Shown here in pieces: positions 26,887 to 39,871 of a stretch of 64,000 bases of DNA. A model generated the notes under the pieces. The model was not told where the DNA came from and ran no database searches. It was given only the letters and a program-made list of their open reading frames with translations. Numbering within the stretch: the stretch's first letter is position 1; every line of letters starts with the position of its first letter. Source of the DNA: Epiperipatus broadwayi (lineage: Eukaryota > Onychophora > Udeonychophora > Euonychophora > Peripatidae); contig JAQFVV010013399.1 of the NCBI GenBank assembly GCA_028023455.1, forward strand, positions 62,001-126,000, in the 5' to 3' direction. The position numbers were made by a program, and so were the translations under genes.

Positions 26887-29029
26887 TAATCATATTATGA
26901 CACTAAACACTGGAAAGATACCAAAATATCAGTAATAATAATAACTTAAAATTTACATTAAAATTCATACATTAAGCAATGTCTGAAATCAACAAATAAA
27001 AGAATTATATATCAGTCAAATGACTGTAACATATATACAAAACAGAACAATAAAATTTAGCTTTAAACAAGAAATACACACACATACAATCAACATCATA
27101 ATATTTATTTTAGACTAAAGTGAACGTAATAAGAATAAAGAAAAGTGCTTGTCAAAATTCATCAAAATATTCTATTAAATGTAAGCTATTAAAGCATAAT
27201 AATTGTAAAATATGTACTTCTGATAAATTGAAGAAAGCTATTTTACCAATTAAATATATATTAAAATATAAAATACGCCTCATATGAGATAAATATCTCA
27301 AATTGCATAAAATATAAACCACAAAGTTTACCTGTATCACTTCATACTAGATAGATTTTACCTAGAAATAATAGGAATACATACATTTTATCATGTCTAA
27401 AAATAGTATAAAATAAAGATAAACACATTTACACATAAATGTTATAAAAATGAAAAAAATTTTTTTACCAATAATATTTTTTTAAAAACCTTAGTTCTTC
27501 AGCAGAACTATTTCCATAGTGAGCTACCCACCAAGGGCATACAGTCCCTCTTCAGCTGCCTGTCCAAAAATAAAGCATTCACAGTAACAAAAAAACTTTT
27601 TATTTAATGAAAATTTATGGCAGCTATAATACTTTGAAATTAAATATTAGAAAATACACACTAATTAAAGTTTTATTTCTACTGACAACAGGTTTGGATC
27701 CAAGTATGAAGACACATATAACATAATCTAGCTATATGGAGATTCATGAATATTAAAAATTGTCTGGAAAATTATTACAAGATAACCATAGTTGCAATGG
27801 AGATAAACAAATTTTCATTTTTTTCTTTGAGTGTTCTTTTAGAATGCATATGTTAATTAATTATTGAATTTTATATCTCTGATAATGATATAAATATTAT
27901 TGAAGCAACTTTTATTAAGTATTATATTTTATTTCAAAAGAATTTGCATTTTTTTCCTGGAGAACACATATTTTTTAAAGCACATGCTGTAAGTTTTTCC
28001 ATAATTTAAGTAAAATTATTATTTTGAATAATTTTCTTCATAAATGGCAATAATTTTACTAGTCAGAAAATTAATATGGGATAATTAAATATCCATTATC
28101 TATTAACTTAGCAAACTATTCCTCATTATTTTAAGTTTCAGCTTTTTACACAGCTTCTTAGCTTAATATTTTTGTTGAAAGTATTTATTAAGTTTTCTCC
28201 CCAAATGAATACATTTCATATATGTAAATTTAATGAAAAGTTATAATTTTTTAGCAGTCATACAATTAGTATAAAATAATTGAGGTAAATTATAATTATT
28301 CAACAATATTTTAGACTTCTTCTATTCTCGTAATTTAATTAAATTTGGAGTTTTAGTTTTCTTCTATATATAATGACTGATAACCATAAGAGATAAAAAA
28401 GTAAAAAGTCTGTTATGGTTTTAAATATAGCTATTTTCACCTGGTTTGTTAAGTAATTTACTTTAAAATAAAATGGCTGAAATCATTCCATTCTTAAGTT
28501 AAAATTTCATCAAAGCATTTAATTATAAAATAGAAAGTTTCTAATTAGCTAAACATAAGTAGGGCACCATAATACTTCCCAAGCCAAGCATTGTGGACTG
28601 TGTTGATATGAAATTAATAATTTTACACTGTTTTAATAATAAAATAATATAATAGTTATAAAAATTTAATAATATTAAAGATGCAGTTAGTCACTGGTGG
28701 TCTGATGAACAGAGACCAAGAGTCAATGAAGAAAAGTAAACTGACTTTTTATACCCCCCTTTTCTGACAAGTGTCAAAATTAATTAAATCCTCCCATTCA
28801 ATCATCAGTGTCCTTTTAATCAAAATATGTGATTTAAAACATGGAACTAATTCCCAAAAATTACATAACTGATGAAGCTCACATGATAATTTCCAAGGTC
28901 ACAGACAAATAAAAAATAAAAAAATCAAATGAAACATTAATCAATGATTTAATAAGTTAAAATAATAAAATTAGACCAAATAATAATTATTTATGATTAT
29001 TACTTAAGATAAAATTATAATTTTTTTAA
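26887..29029. other. Featureless AT-rich DNA
   Basis: No gene or RNA gene is supported. A small island of mixed composition at 27490-27570 (AGTGAGCTACCCACCAAGGG) and another at 28560-28740 may be remnants of repeats, but I cannot assign them. Confidence 0.5.
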
Positions 29030-29960
29030 TTAAAACGGTCGTGGTTTGCAGACCATACTGCCGCCGTCAGAGGGCGCAGCGACATCATCAACAACCGGCC
29101 TGAAAATGGCAAGTGATAATTTTTTTTGCAAAACGCCTCAAAATCGACAAATAAAAATGCCTAAGGCAATATATGTACAGCAAATAAAGCGAAAACTACA
29201 AATTAAAAAAAAATGAAAGAAAATGCTAAAAAATTCAAATAATAAAACCAAAAAATCATGAAAATTCCATTACGAGCTATACCCCCCCCCAAAATCAAAA
29301 TGTCTTCCCTTAAATCGACAAATAAAAATGCCTCAGACAATATATGTACAGCAAATAAATCGAAAACAACAAATTAAAAAAAAATGCAAGAAAATGCTAA
29401 AAAATTCAAATAATAAAACCAAAAAACCATGAAAATTCTATCAAGAGATATACCTCCCTCTACAATCTGACAATTCACAAAACATGGCGGCCAAAAAAAG
29501 CGGGAAAATACGAAAAAAATCAAATCATTTACCTTCAACATAAATATGCATCTAAGTTCATATTAAAAAGCAATTCCCCCAACTGGTGAAAACGTAACAC
29601 AGATTAATACGTAGTAACTAATAAAAAAATAAGCAGAAAATGCTATAAAATGCAAACTATAAAAAAATAGGATCAACAGTCCCCCCCCCCTACAATCTGG
29701 ACATTCAGAAGGAAGCATGGTGGCCAAAAATAGCGGGGATCAAATTATTTACCTTAAACATAAATATGCATCTAAATTGATATTGAAAAGCAATTAATTG
29801 TTCTCTGGCTTTCAAATTACTGCATATGTAAATGGAGCAGTAATATTTAAATAATCAAAAAGCAATCATTACCGACCCCCTCCCCACTAATCAAAACGTA
29901 ATAAATGGTATCAATATTTTAAGATTATTTAAGTAACAGACCTAATAAGAATTCATATCA
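29030..29960 (+). repeat. A-rich tandem repeat block with a GC-rich left end
   Basis: Two well-matched units of about 170 bases (29138-29300 and 29308-29465) share CGACAAATAAAAATGCCT, CAATATATGTACAGCAAATA, AATGCTAAAAAATTCAAATA and CATGAAAATTC. A third, diverged unit with AATGCTATAAAATGCAAACTA reaches 29700. Two blocks with AACATGGCGGCCAAAAA or GCATGGTGGCCAAAAA, then AATATGCATCTAAATT-like sequence, also repeat (29480 and 29715). The left end (29035-29105) is unusually GC-rich: GCCGCCGTCAGAGGGCGCAG. This could be a decayed non-autonomous transposon. No terminal repeats were recognised. Confidence 0.6.
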
Positions 29961-30724
29961 TAGATTAATACGTAGTAAGTAATTAAATAGAATTATAGTA
30001 AGTTTAAAAGAGAAGATGGAAAAATTACCTTGTTGCATTTTTTTTTGTTCAAGAAATTGTTTTTCACTGTTATATAGATTAAATCACAGATTGTAGTTTC
30101 AAAATGACTATATCTGAAGTATTAAGGTATTGTTTAACCCTTTCTTGCCTGAATTTATGTTAACTTTTATTTTAAACATTCAATATTTAAAAGAAATTAT
30201 TTTAACATTTAAAAGTAAAAAAATAAACTAAAAATACTTGTATGCACTTCAATTTCACATGCACACACACATTCAAAATGGGAGTTCTATTATATTTAAA
30301 GTAACTCTATTTAATGTTAACTAAATTGCTAAACTTTAATAACTTTGGCTTACAAATAAATTACATTTTTAAATATTTATCACACAGAAATATTTTTTAA
30401 AAAGCTATCATTTATAATAAACTACTTAAATAACTCACTTTAAATGCTTATAATGACAATACAACTAAATATTTTTCCCTTTTTATTGTTTTAAACATCT
30501 TTAGCTTACATTAGCTTTACTATTATAGTAATATTTTTTAAAAATAATTCCTCAATTTATACAATTTTAGGTAGCTTCTATTAATATCGACTAATTAAAA
30601 TAAAATATTGCTAGACAAAGTGGATAGCTCTACTTACAAGTTAAATATTATTACTCTTATTTTATTATTTTTTAGACAAAAATAGCACAAAATCTGTGCA
30701 TAGAATACTTAATAGAGGCCATGT

Positions 30725-30793
30725 GCAATAACAGAGGATCACTATATATATATATATGCAATAACAGAGGATCACTATATATATATATATATA
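30725..30793 (+). repeat. Short tandem duplication with TA microsatellite
   Basis: GCAATAACAGAGGATCACTA plus a TA run occurs twice without a gap, and the second TA run is slightly longer. This is typical of slippage. Confidence 0.85.
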
Positions 30794-32673
30794 ATGTCAT
30801 CAACTACACTATGTCTATTAAAAAATATAATGGGAATAGAACAAAGTTTTTATTGTTATAAGGGTATTTCAATTAATTGGTAAGATTAATTATTCATAAT
30901 TTGTCCCTATAATCAATTAAAATTATAATAAAAATAAATCAAAATGATAGACAGATTACTGTAGAATATCTGATTTTATTACATATATAAATGACACATT
31001 TCGTTATTTAAAAATTGAAGAAGTAAATATTATAAAACAAAAACAAAATGTCTTCAATATGTATTTCTCTGTAGAGTATGTAATTTTATATTCTATGTAT
31101 TTTTAAAAAATGGAAAAATCTTAAAAATGAAAAAAAAAAAACACTTATTTTTTATTTTATTTTATTTTTCATCTGTAATTAAAATTTAAGTAGAAAAGTA
31201 TTGCCAAGCAACATTATAAAATTGGAAAATATATAACAATAGTGTCATGGTCTGGAGATAATTTTAATTGCAGATTAAGTCTTAAAATAATTTCTAATCA
31301 CAGAAGTGACAGATTGGGTAGTATATATAAAACATAGATCAAGAAAATTTAGTTCATTCTATTTTTTTGTATTTGTGAAGAGCAAATCAATACAAAGTTC
31401 CCAATCATCTGCATGGAGAGAAAAAAGTGAGCAATCTTGGGCCATAGTAAGTTTGGAAGTGATAAAATTGACCATCTGCAAAAAGGCTGAGATCTAACAT
31501 TGAAGTGTCATTTCTAACTGCTAAAATCATGGAAACCTCAGAATGCAGTTTGAAAATATTTGACATGTGTGGCTAGAAATTTTCAGTGTATGTCTGCTGT
31601 CTCTGCTAAATGTCCTGTATGTTGTGTTCTGATCAGTATAACTATTTTTTTCCTAAATCTGTTGTCAAATATTTAAGCAAGGATTAAGTAGTAGCTAGAC
31701 CTATCTGCTTAAATGTATCTATATGACCCTCAAAAGATTGTTTCTGACCAAAAGAGAAAACAATGAAGAAATCATTCAAAAAAGACAATCCAAATACTGA
31801 GAAAATATTTCTGATAATAAAGATAAAAAACAGACTAAAAGGTATCTAGAACTGAAGTGCATAATAGTTAAATACTGTCAATCTTACTTGGTTAATTCAT
31901 ATTATTTAATGAAGGCCTGCTATTTTTTTTAAATGTAAAAAAATGTAAATATTTTTTTGTATTGTAGTATTTGATTTAATTTTGAAGTTGCATAATATTT
32001 CTTGGATTATTATTATAAGATAGATGTTTTGATTTATTTTCTTTAATATGGAGAGATTTATTGGTACCAATCTAATCAGCTATCTACATTAGAATTTTTC
32101 TTTAATTGAGTCATTAAACACTGTTGTAAACAGTGGAACAATTAATTGAGGAAGTTGTAGATTTCTTTCCAAAAATGGTGGTTTATCTTAGTAATAATAA
32201 TACTTCAACTAAATTTATAAATTCATTGTTTAACTATATCAAGGGCCTAGGCATCATATTAAATTAAAAGAACTGACTTGAGACACAATTTTCACAATAA
32301 CTTCAGTTTTAGTAATGTTAAAACAAAATGCTATATATTGACAGAAAATAGAAAAACTAAGAAAAACAATAAGGCTAAGGCAAATAGTGATTACCATTAA
32401 AAAAGTAAGCAAAAAAGAAATTTCAATATCCAAAATAATTATTACTTTATTGTTTGTTCACAATTTTTAATTTATCATTAATTAAGTTTAAATTACATCT
32501 TGATTGATAATTTCTTTGTATTCATCACAAAATTCTCATTCAAACCATGTATAAACATGACTGATCTGAGGTAATCCATAGCTTCAGAATCTCCAAAGAT
32601 AATCACATAAGAATTCTTCATTTGTATCTTGTACCTTTAATAAATCTCAATGTGTGTATAAGAAAGAGTTTCA

Positions 32674-32945
32674 TTATAATAAAATATACAAAATAAATAA
32701 TTTCCAGAAGGTGAATATGCATTTGTCATCATAGCAATTGGTTTCATGTCTATCCAAAACTAGAAATGGAAGGCTATTCTCTGGATCAATGATAAAATGA
32801 GTTTCATCTCTTGATGTGGCAAAACTACTGACCCTACAGAATGAGTACCAAGGCATAGGCAAGAATCAGGATTTGATTCATTGCTTGCATACAATTCTAT
32901 GTGGTCTACATATCCATTGTGGCTATCACCACACACACCCATCAC
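32674..32945 (-). other. Possible coding relic, unassigned
   Basis: Two overlapping minus-strand frames have composition closer to real protein than their surroundings. One contains Gly-Asp-Ser-His-Asn-Gly-Tyr-Val-Asp-His-Ile-Glu-Leu. The other contains Asp-Glu-Thr-His-Phe-Ile-Ile-Asp-Pro-Glu-Asn-Ser-Leu-Pro-Phe-Leu-Val-Leu. Joined by one frame change they would make about 85 residues. I recognise no family. It may be a decayed exon or processed-gene fragment, or chance. Confidence 0.2.
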
Positions 32946-33119
32946 TTGAAACTCTCTTTATTGGTTTTAAGAGTTTATATTTTCACATGGTACTATGCCC
33001 AGGAAATTTTATGATTGCTTTATCAACTGCAAGCTTTCTCTATATCTTATATAATTTTTAAACTTTACATTGCACTGCTCTATAATACTTTACATTTATA
33101 TATAAAAATCATTACTTGT

Positions 33120-34575
33120 TATACAAACACAGACATGCAAGTGCAAACACAAACACACTAATACAAATATAAACACACTAATAAATTATTAAACCTTTTG
33201 AGAATCATTATGTCTATAAAATAAGGTTGCCTCAAACTTGGATCTGAGCCCCAAAATTACATTGTACATAAACCACAATGTTTTACCACCTGGGTCTCGT
33301 TTTATGCAGATTATTTTAATGCGATTTTGAAGTTATGCAATTCATATTTCTTGTTAATATCTTTCATATTTCACTATATTTATTAGATATCAAAAAATTA
33401 AAATTATTAATAACTTATTTTGACTTGAAATATTTTTTTTTTTTTCAAAAATATAATGTTATATTAGCAGCTAACATGAATATGGCCTGAAGATGTATTT
33501 AGAATCTTAGTTTCTATGTAAATAACCTACTTATACTAATGAGTAAATAATAATAATAGATTTATACATACGTATAAAAATATCACAATAAATATTCAAA
33601 AATTTTAAACTTTTAAAATGTATTTTGTTAGATATTAACAGAAATAAATATTTTTTTAGATTTTTAAAATAAATAATAACAAAGATTTTATTGATTTTAT
33701 AAACTGGAAATAATCTTTCTAATGATAATGTATAATTTTTTTGTTTTGATTGCTATCTCATTTTTTTTAACATAGGAACAGAAAACCATTAACACAATTC
33801 AAGACTGAAGTGGCGCTAGTTGTACATCTTGTCATGAATCTGATTTCTTATTAGTTCATAAATGAACACATATGTCAAACAGTGGTAATGATTAAAATAT
33901 GTATGAAAAAATGTAAAATTAAATACTGTAGTTAATAAAAAAAGTAAAAAAAGTTTGTCTTGTATTAATTTTTTTCAAATATTTGAAATTTTTTATTAGT
34001 CGTACTTTACTTCCGTATTTTTTTAATGTGAATTTTAAAGTAATTTTTCCTTGTTGCTTTGCTTTTATGTGACTTCTGAAAATTACTGGAATATATCCCC
34101 CATTTTTCAAAGTAAGTTACGTTTATTTTTGTGTGATTTCTTTTGTGCATGTTTTCTGAGGAACCTATTTACCGCATAAAACGAGACCCAGATGTATTTG
34201 AATACAAGTATAATTTATATACTAAACACACACATTAATACAAATGCAAACACATTAATAAAAATATTAATAAATTGTAATTTATCACATAGTAAGAAAA
34301 TTTAAAATAATACTATGCAAATAATAGAAAAATTAAAAATACTATGAAAATAAAAAAAAAATTAAAATTGAATACTTATGAGCCCCAAAATTACATTGTA
34401 CATAAATCACTATTATATTTGAATAGAAGTACAATTTATATATTACACACACTAATACAAACACAAACACATTAATAAATTATAATTTATTAAATAATAC
34501 TATGCAAATAATAGAACATTTTTAAATACTATGAAAATAAAAATAAAATAAAATTGAATACTTACGATATTATGT
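33120..34575 (+). repeat. About 210-bp tandem repeat, three partial units
   Basis: Units at roughly 33120-33286, 34195-34405 and 34406-34575 share ACACACTAATACAAA, AATAATACTATGCAAATAATAGAA, TACTATGAAAATAAA, AATTGAATACTTA and GAGCCCCAAAATTACATTGT. The first unit is separated from the second by a 908-base transposon inserted after the ATTGTACATAAACCAC segment. The intact junction in the third unit (CATAAATCACTATTATATTTG, 34401) shows what the empty site looked like. Confidence 0.75.
33287..34194. mobile_element. Non-autonomous DNA transposon with 21-bp terminal inverted repeats
   Basis: The left end is CACCTGGGTCTCGTTTTATGC (33287-33307). The right end is its inverted form GCATAAAACGAGACCCAGATG (34174-34194), with a single mismatch at base 3. 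A second copy, seen from the other end, starts at 63926. No transposase is recognisable inside (the longest frame is 63 codons), so movement would depend on an enzyme encoded elsewhere. TA follows the right end and borders the 63926 copy, and TA lies one base outside the left end. A TA target site is therefore plausible but not certain. The superfamily is unassigned. Confidence 0.8.
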
Positions 34576-34849
34576 TTTATCAAGATGAAGGCCTTGAATT
34601 ATAGAGACATCTTTAATCCATTTTTCTACAGAGTCTTGCTGATAGAAAAAAATGTGCTTTTGTCTTTTTCATGCAATTTAGTAAATTCAGCAGAAAAGAA
34701 AAATGAACATATTAATAAAAAAATCCAAAGTTGTCTGATTTTAACAAACAATATGGTATTTTAAAAATCAATCCAAACAGCAGAGAATGCTTTGATTTTT
34801 GTAAATGCCATGCTTATGAAAAAAAACATTTCAACAAATCAGTTACCAC
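34576..34849. other. AT-rich spacer
   Basis: Nothing recognisable. Confidence 0.5.
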
Positions 34850-36345
34850 CACTAAAGCCATTAATATAAAACCTCTTAGTACTAATTTTAATTAACAAGA
34901 GATCTTTTGTTTTCTGGCAATCATTTCTCTTTTCAATTTGTTATTTGTTTTAAAGAAGAGGGGAAGGGAGGACAAGTGGGGGAGAGATCATGTTTGTGTG
35001 CATGTGGGGAGAGGGAAAAATATAAGGTTTACAAAATGTAGGTAAATTTCAAAGAATCATTTTTTTATTTATAATTGAAAAAAATTTTGTTTGAAAATTT
35101 GGATTGTTCTTTTGTTTCTTGTTTTAAAAAGTAAGAAGGAGGAGTCATAGTTAGCCACTGTTTTATGAATAAATTTATAAATTCACTGTGTAATCTACTT
35201 TTTATTGACAGATGTTTTCATTTATTTTGGGCAACTATCATTTCCTTAATTCTATTGGTGAACTTTTATTTATTTTTGCAATTTCTAATTGGATTTAAAG
35301 AAAATGGGAGGGGGTGGAGGAAATTAATAATTTCTATGTGCAATATAAAACTTCTTACTCTTGGTTTTTCATTGACAGGTTTTTTGTTTTATTATTATTA
35401 TTGGTTTTACTAATTTTTATTTTTCTGGAATTTGGATTATTATTTTGTCTTTAAAAAAATATATTTTCTTTTTTAAAATTTTGATTCATAAAGAGTGAGT
35501 GTTGTTTTTTTTTAAAAAAAGAAACATTTTCCCATCCATACATTCCAATAAATAATTAATTTTTTAGAAATTAATTTATAAAGAATTTTTTTTCTTTTCC
35601 TGGTGTTTATTTAAATAGATTTTAATTTTTAAAAAATGTATAATCTAAATCAAGACTTTTTTAAAAAAATTATTGTTGTTTAGTAATGAGCCAGTTTATT
35701 TTATTTGTAGTATTTGAATGGCTTTGTATTAAATAAAACTAAGAATCAATTGTCATAAAAATCAAAAAAGCAATTCACCATCCTTCTCTCACTTTTTAAG
35801 AAGCTAAAAAGATAAAATGTGCAATTTTTTAAAGACAATATATATCCTAAGTTGTTTGAATTAGGTAATAAACACTGTTTATTCATGTTTCCTTGCTAAA
35901 AAGCCAATAAACAAGAAAAAAAATTACAAATTTTTAAAATCATCCAAATTTCTGAGACAAATCTGTCATTTAAAAGAAGTTGTTTGAAGTAGATGACATG
36001 GAATTGACATCTGCCCCATTTCTCCTCACTTATTAAAAAGAAAATAAATAAAAAAACTTTAAAAAAATTTTAAAGACAAAATCATATTCTAAATCAAATC
36101 TGTCCATTACAAATCAAAACAGGGTGCTTGAATTATAACGACTATAGATGCCTACCCCCAACACCTCTTTCATTTTTTTAAATTAAAAATCCAATAAGAA
36201 ACAATAAATTTACATAAAATTTTAAAGATAGAATGATATTCAAAACAAATCTGTGATTTATAAATCAAAAGAAGAACTTTGAAATTCTAAAGCAACTAAT
36301 TTTGTAGGTCAATATTAGATATACAATGATGATGATGACAAATTC
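34850..36345. repeat. Array of diverged 145-180 bp units arranged as a large inverted repeat
   Basis: In the right half (35740-36345) three units run in one direction, each with a TTTTAAAGACAAAATCATATTC-type segment, an AAATCTGTCNATT segment and a pyrimidine-rich end such as CCCCATTTCTCCTCACTTA or CCCCCAACACCTCTTTCA. The left half (34850-35690) holds the same unit in the opposite orientation, visible as AAGAAGAGGGGAAGGG, AAAATGGGAGGGGGTGGAGG, TTTTCATTGACAGG and ATTATTTTGTCTTTAAAA. The halves meet around 35700. The 82-codon frame at 35165-35413 is made of this repeat and is not a gene. Confidence 0.55.
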
Positions 36346-39300
36346 AAAGAAAACTTACATTGGGCTTTTTTAAAAATTAAAGAAAAACAACAACAAATAC
36401 TACTAAAAGTTAGGAAAGAAAAAAAGAGACCTGTAAATGAAAACTAATAGTAACAGATTTTAGATTACACATTAAATTTATAAATTAAGTCGTAAGGACT
36501 AATACTACAATAAATCACCATTTTTCTAAAGAAATCTTGAAATGATTGACTAGTCATCCCAGTATTGTTTCACGACATCAAAGCAGTGTTTAAAGAATTA
36601 ATTAATAAGGGATAAAAATGTAAATAGAGGTAGTCAACTATATCGGCACTAACTTATTATTATGCTTACAAATGAATATTAATCATGCAAATATATTTAC
36701 AGATTAAAAATGTTTTTATTATTCACATAAAATTATAATTTGATCATTGAATCAATTTTTAGTTATTCTGTTTTTTTATTTTTTTAGTCATTGAAAATAA
36801 TTAAGACGAAGTCAATTCATCAAGTCAAAAACTATTTTTAAGAGAAAGAGGTTATTTCTTTCAAATTTCAAAATGATTGATTCTACAATAGAAGGATGGA
36901 AATAATGAGGAAACATAACTATTGTTTTTCTATTAAGCTATATGCATTGATAATTATTAATTTTACTGTGAGGAGTTTCAGTTTGATTACATTAGTACCT
37001 CAGTATCATTTCAATATATTGTAACAGTCATATCCATACATTTGCACAACAAAATCCAGAGTTTTGGCAAATTATCCCAAGGCTGATTGAGATGAGGTTG
37101 TGGAGACCTTGAATCCAATCTTATTCCAGTTCCTTCACCAATGCTCAGATATTTACTAACTTACAGATGACATATATGAGCCTACACTCGTATCTCTTTA
37201 ATTCATGTGCTGGCAGTAACAGCAGTGGAATATAAGCCTAAAATTTACTAAGCAGATGCTACACTTAATTAAACAAATACACACATAGAATATAGCTATA
37301 TGGGAGATGTGGCCTAATGAACTGATATCATAAATTTTGAATGTGATTCTATAATAACCAATGAGCAAGAAATGAGACACTAAGCATAATTGTGTTTTAT
37401 AAATTTTAATATGAGCCAAAATTTAAGAAAAATAAATAAGAAAGAAAATATATAAAATGAAATATAGATAGCTATCTCACACACAGGTGAGGGTCATGTT
37501 TATAGGATACAAATTATTAATATTGGACAATTTATCATTCACATTTGGAAAATTTATTTATATATTTAATCTACAACTAGTTACACCTCAATTATGCTAT
37601 GTTATAACCCTACAAGATTTGCAATAGTTAAACTACAGAAGTCATCATGGTGAATTATAACTAGCTTTAATATTATTATGATGAGCTAAACATTTCTCTC
37701 TACACAGATAGTAAACTCATGAAACTAAATTTAATTCAGATCAAAGCTGAAGTATTAATTACTATGTAGGGATGAACTGGTGTTTAGTAGTATGACTTTA
37801 GATACTACAGCATTTATAAAATACTTGAGCTGAGTCCATGTATCTCGAATGTGTCCTTAATCATGGGATTTATTACCATGTAATCGGTTCCCATGGACCA
37901 TACTATCATTGTGAAAATAAGATATTTAGTCAAAGTGATCAGAACAGCTTGTGAACAAATCAACTGGATCCTTTTGCTCCAGTCCTAAATATAATGCTGT
38001 CCCAACTAATCAAATGGATTGATCTTAAATCAAGCACATTATATACAAAAATAACAGCAAGGAGTTAAGGCATGTATGTGCTTCTAAGAACATATTTGCC
38101 CCACTGACTATACTATGACTTAACTAAATTAACATGCAAATCTTTACTTTCATTCCATGAGACCATCTTAAGCCAGTTCACAAAGATAGCATTAATAATT
38201 ATGCTACTAAAGGAATATAATAAAATCTAGTTTGTTAGGGTATCTGTATAGCTTTTAATATGGAACTAAGGAGGACTACAGCATATCTTGGGAACATTAC
38301 AAGTTTAAATATTAATAATATGGTATATTTAATCACACCTGCTAAATACTAACCAAATAATTTATTTTAAAGCAAATCTAACTTATTATGCAACTGTAAT
38401 AGCTTAATTACATATAAAATAGGTTTTATACTTACTCTTTTCAGAAGGGAGTTTGGTATATGCGCTAATGAATAAAGAATTAAATAAATGTGAGAGCATC
38501 TAATCTTATCTCCCTAATTACATGAAATATTAGCAAACTCCATTCTGAATAAAAATAGCACAACTCAATAAATGCATTTTAATCAAAATAATAGAGGCAT
38601 AAGCATAGATTAAGAAAAAAAGAATAATAACATAAATGGAAATTAGAACTTGGCTTTCATTTTGTTTAGTTTGGATTGAATTAGGCAAGACTTAAAAATT
38701 AAAATGTAAAATAAAAGATACATTTAACTTGCATTTTAGAAATTAAAATTTCAAAGTTTAGGATTTAAAATGGTTTAAAATAAAAGTGGCCATTTACATA
38801 TTAATATAGCTAGCTTTGAAAGTTTTAGATTTAATTTAAAGAATGGGTTAAAATCTGTAGAAATCAGTTGTCTTCTATGGTTGGTTTGCATGGTGTTGCT
38901 TGATTTTGGGATGCCTTTCATTAACTCTGCAATGTGGACCGAGGGTGATGATTTCCTACCATCTTGTAGATCGGTGTTTAGGGAAGTAGACAGCAAATCT
39001 ATTGCCCACTACTCAATATTTCTCATCATGAAACTTTAATATAACTTCTTAAAATAAAATGACTAAACATTATATCTATCTATATTATTCTTTATGGCTA
39101 AAGTGAAAGGTTTATATACTGTGTTCTCCCCCCTCACTTGTTTACCACTTTCTTGGTTTTAGACCTTTTTTTTGTATGTACCCCATCTTTGTAATATTTT
39201 CAGCAAAGGCAGAAAATCCTGCTGAGTTACTGATTTTTTGCTCTTTTTTTAAAAGATGGTTTCCTTGATTTTTAACATAGGTTAATTTATTAAAATGCTT

Positions 39301-39830
39301 TTAAAATATATTTCTATTTTCACCTGTTAACATTTAATTAAGTCAAAATTTGGCGAAAGAGATTATTTTTATATTACATATTCTTTTTTAAAAACACATT
39401 CTGTGCTCATACCCTGTCTATTACTCTATATGTAATATATTTAATTGAAATTTATCTTTATATGCAGAATACAATAATATTTACATTATTTTTAGAATAA
39501 AATTGAAAATAAAACAAAATTATAATGCTTTTAAATCTATAGTATTCTCTTTTTACATATATGTAAATTTTCATTACACACACAGCACGGTTTACATTAA
39601 TTTATTTAATAAATTATAATATGTATGTGCTTATACAATAATTTATCATACACATGCATAAGTGTTGAGCGATGCACTCTATAATACATGCACACACATG
39701 ATTATGCCAAAATTACAGTATTTAGGTTTAATTTTAACTTGATATATGCGGACTTAGGTATTTATAAATATGAAAATAAATACTACTATATAAAATAGTA
39801 GGTGAAACAGGATGATTGATAGATCTGACT

Positions 39831-39871
<41 letters not shown>

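Larger units (their letters stand above)
29961..33119. other. Mostly featureless AT-rich DNA
   Basis: No convincing gene. It includes a 29-base duplication next to TA runs (GCAATAACAGAGGATCACTA at 30725 and 30759). It also includes a pair of minus-strand frames at 32674-32945, listed separately. Confidence 0.5.

Noticed and set aside
33120-34575. CRISPR-like spaced repeats
   Set aside because: Units are long, diverged and contiguous without regular unique spacers, and the DNA is eukaryotic.
38775-38996. Possible exon on the minus strand
   Set aside because: It reads like ordinary protein for about 50 residues, but there is no recognised domain and only a weak acceptor-like CAATAG. There is no neighbouring exon.
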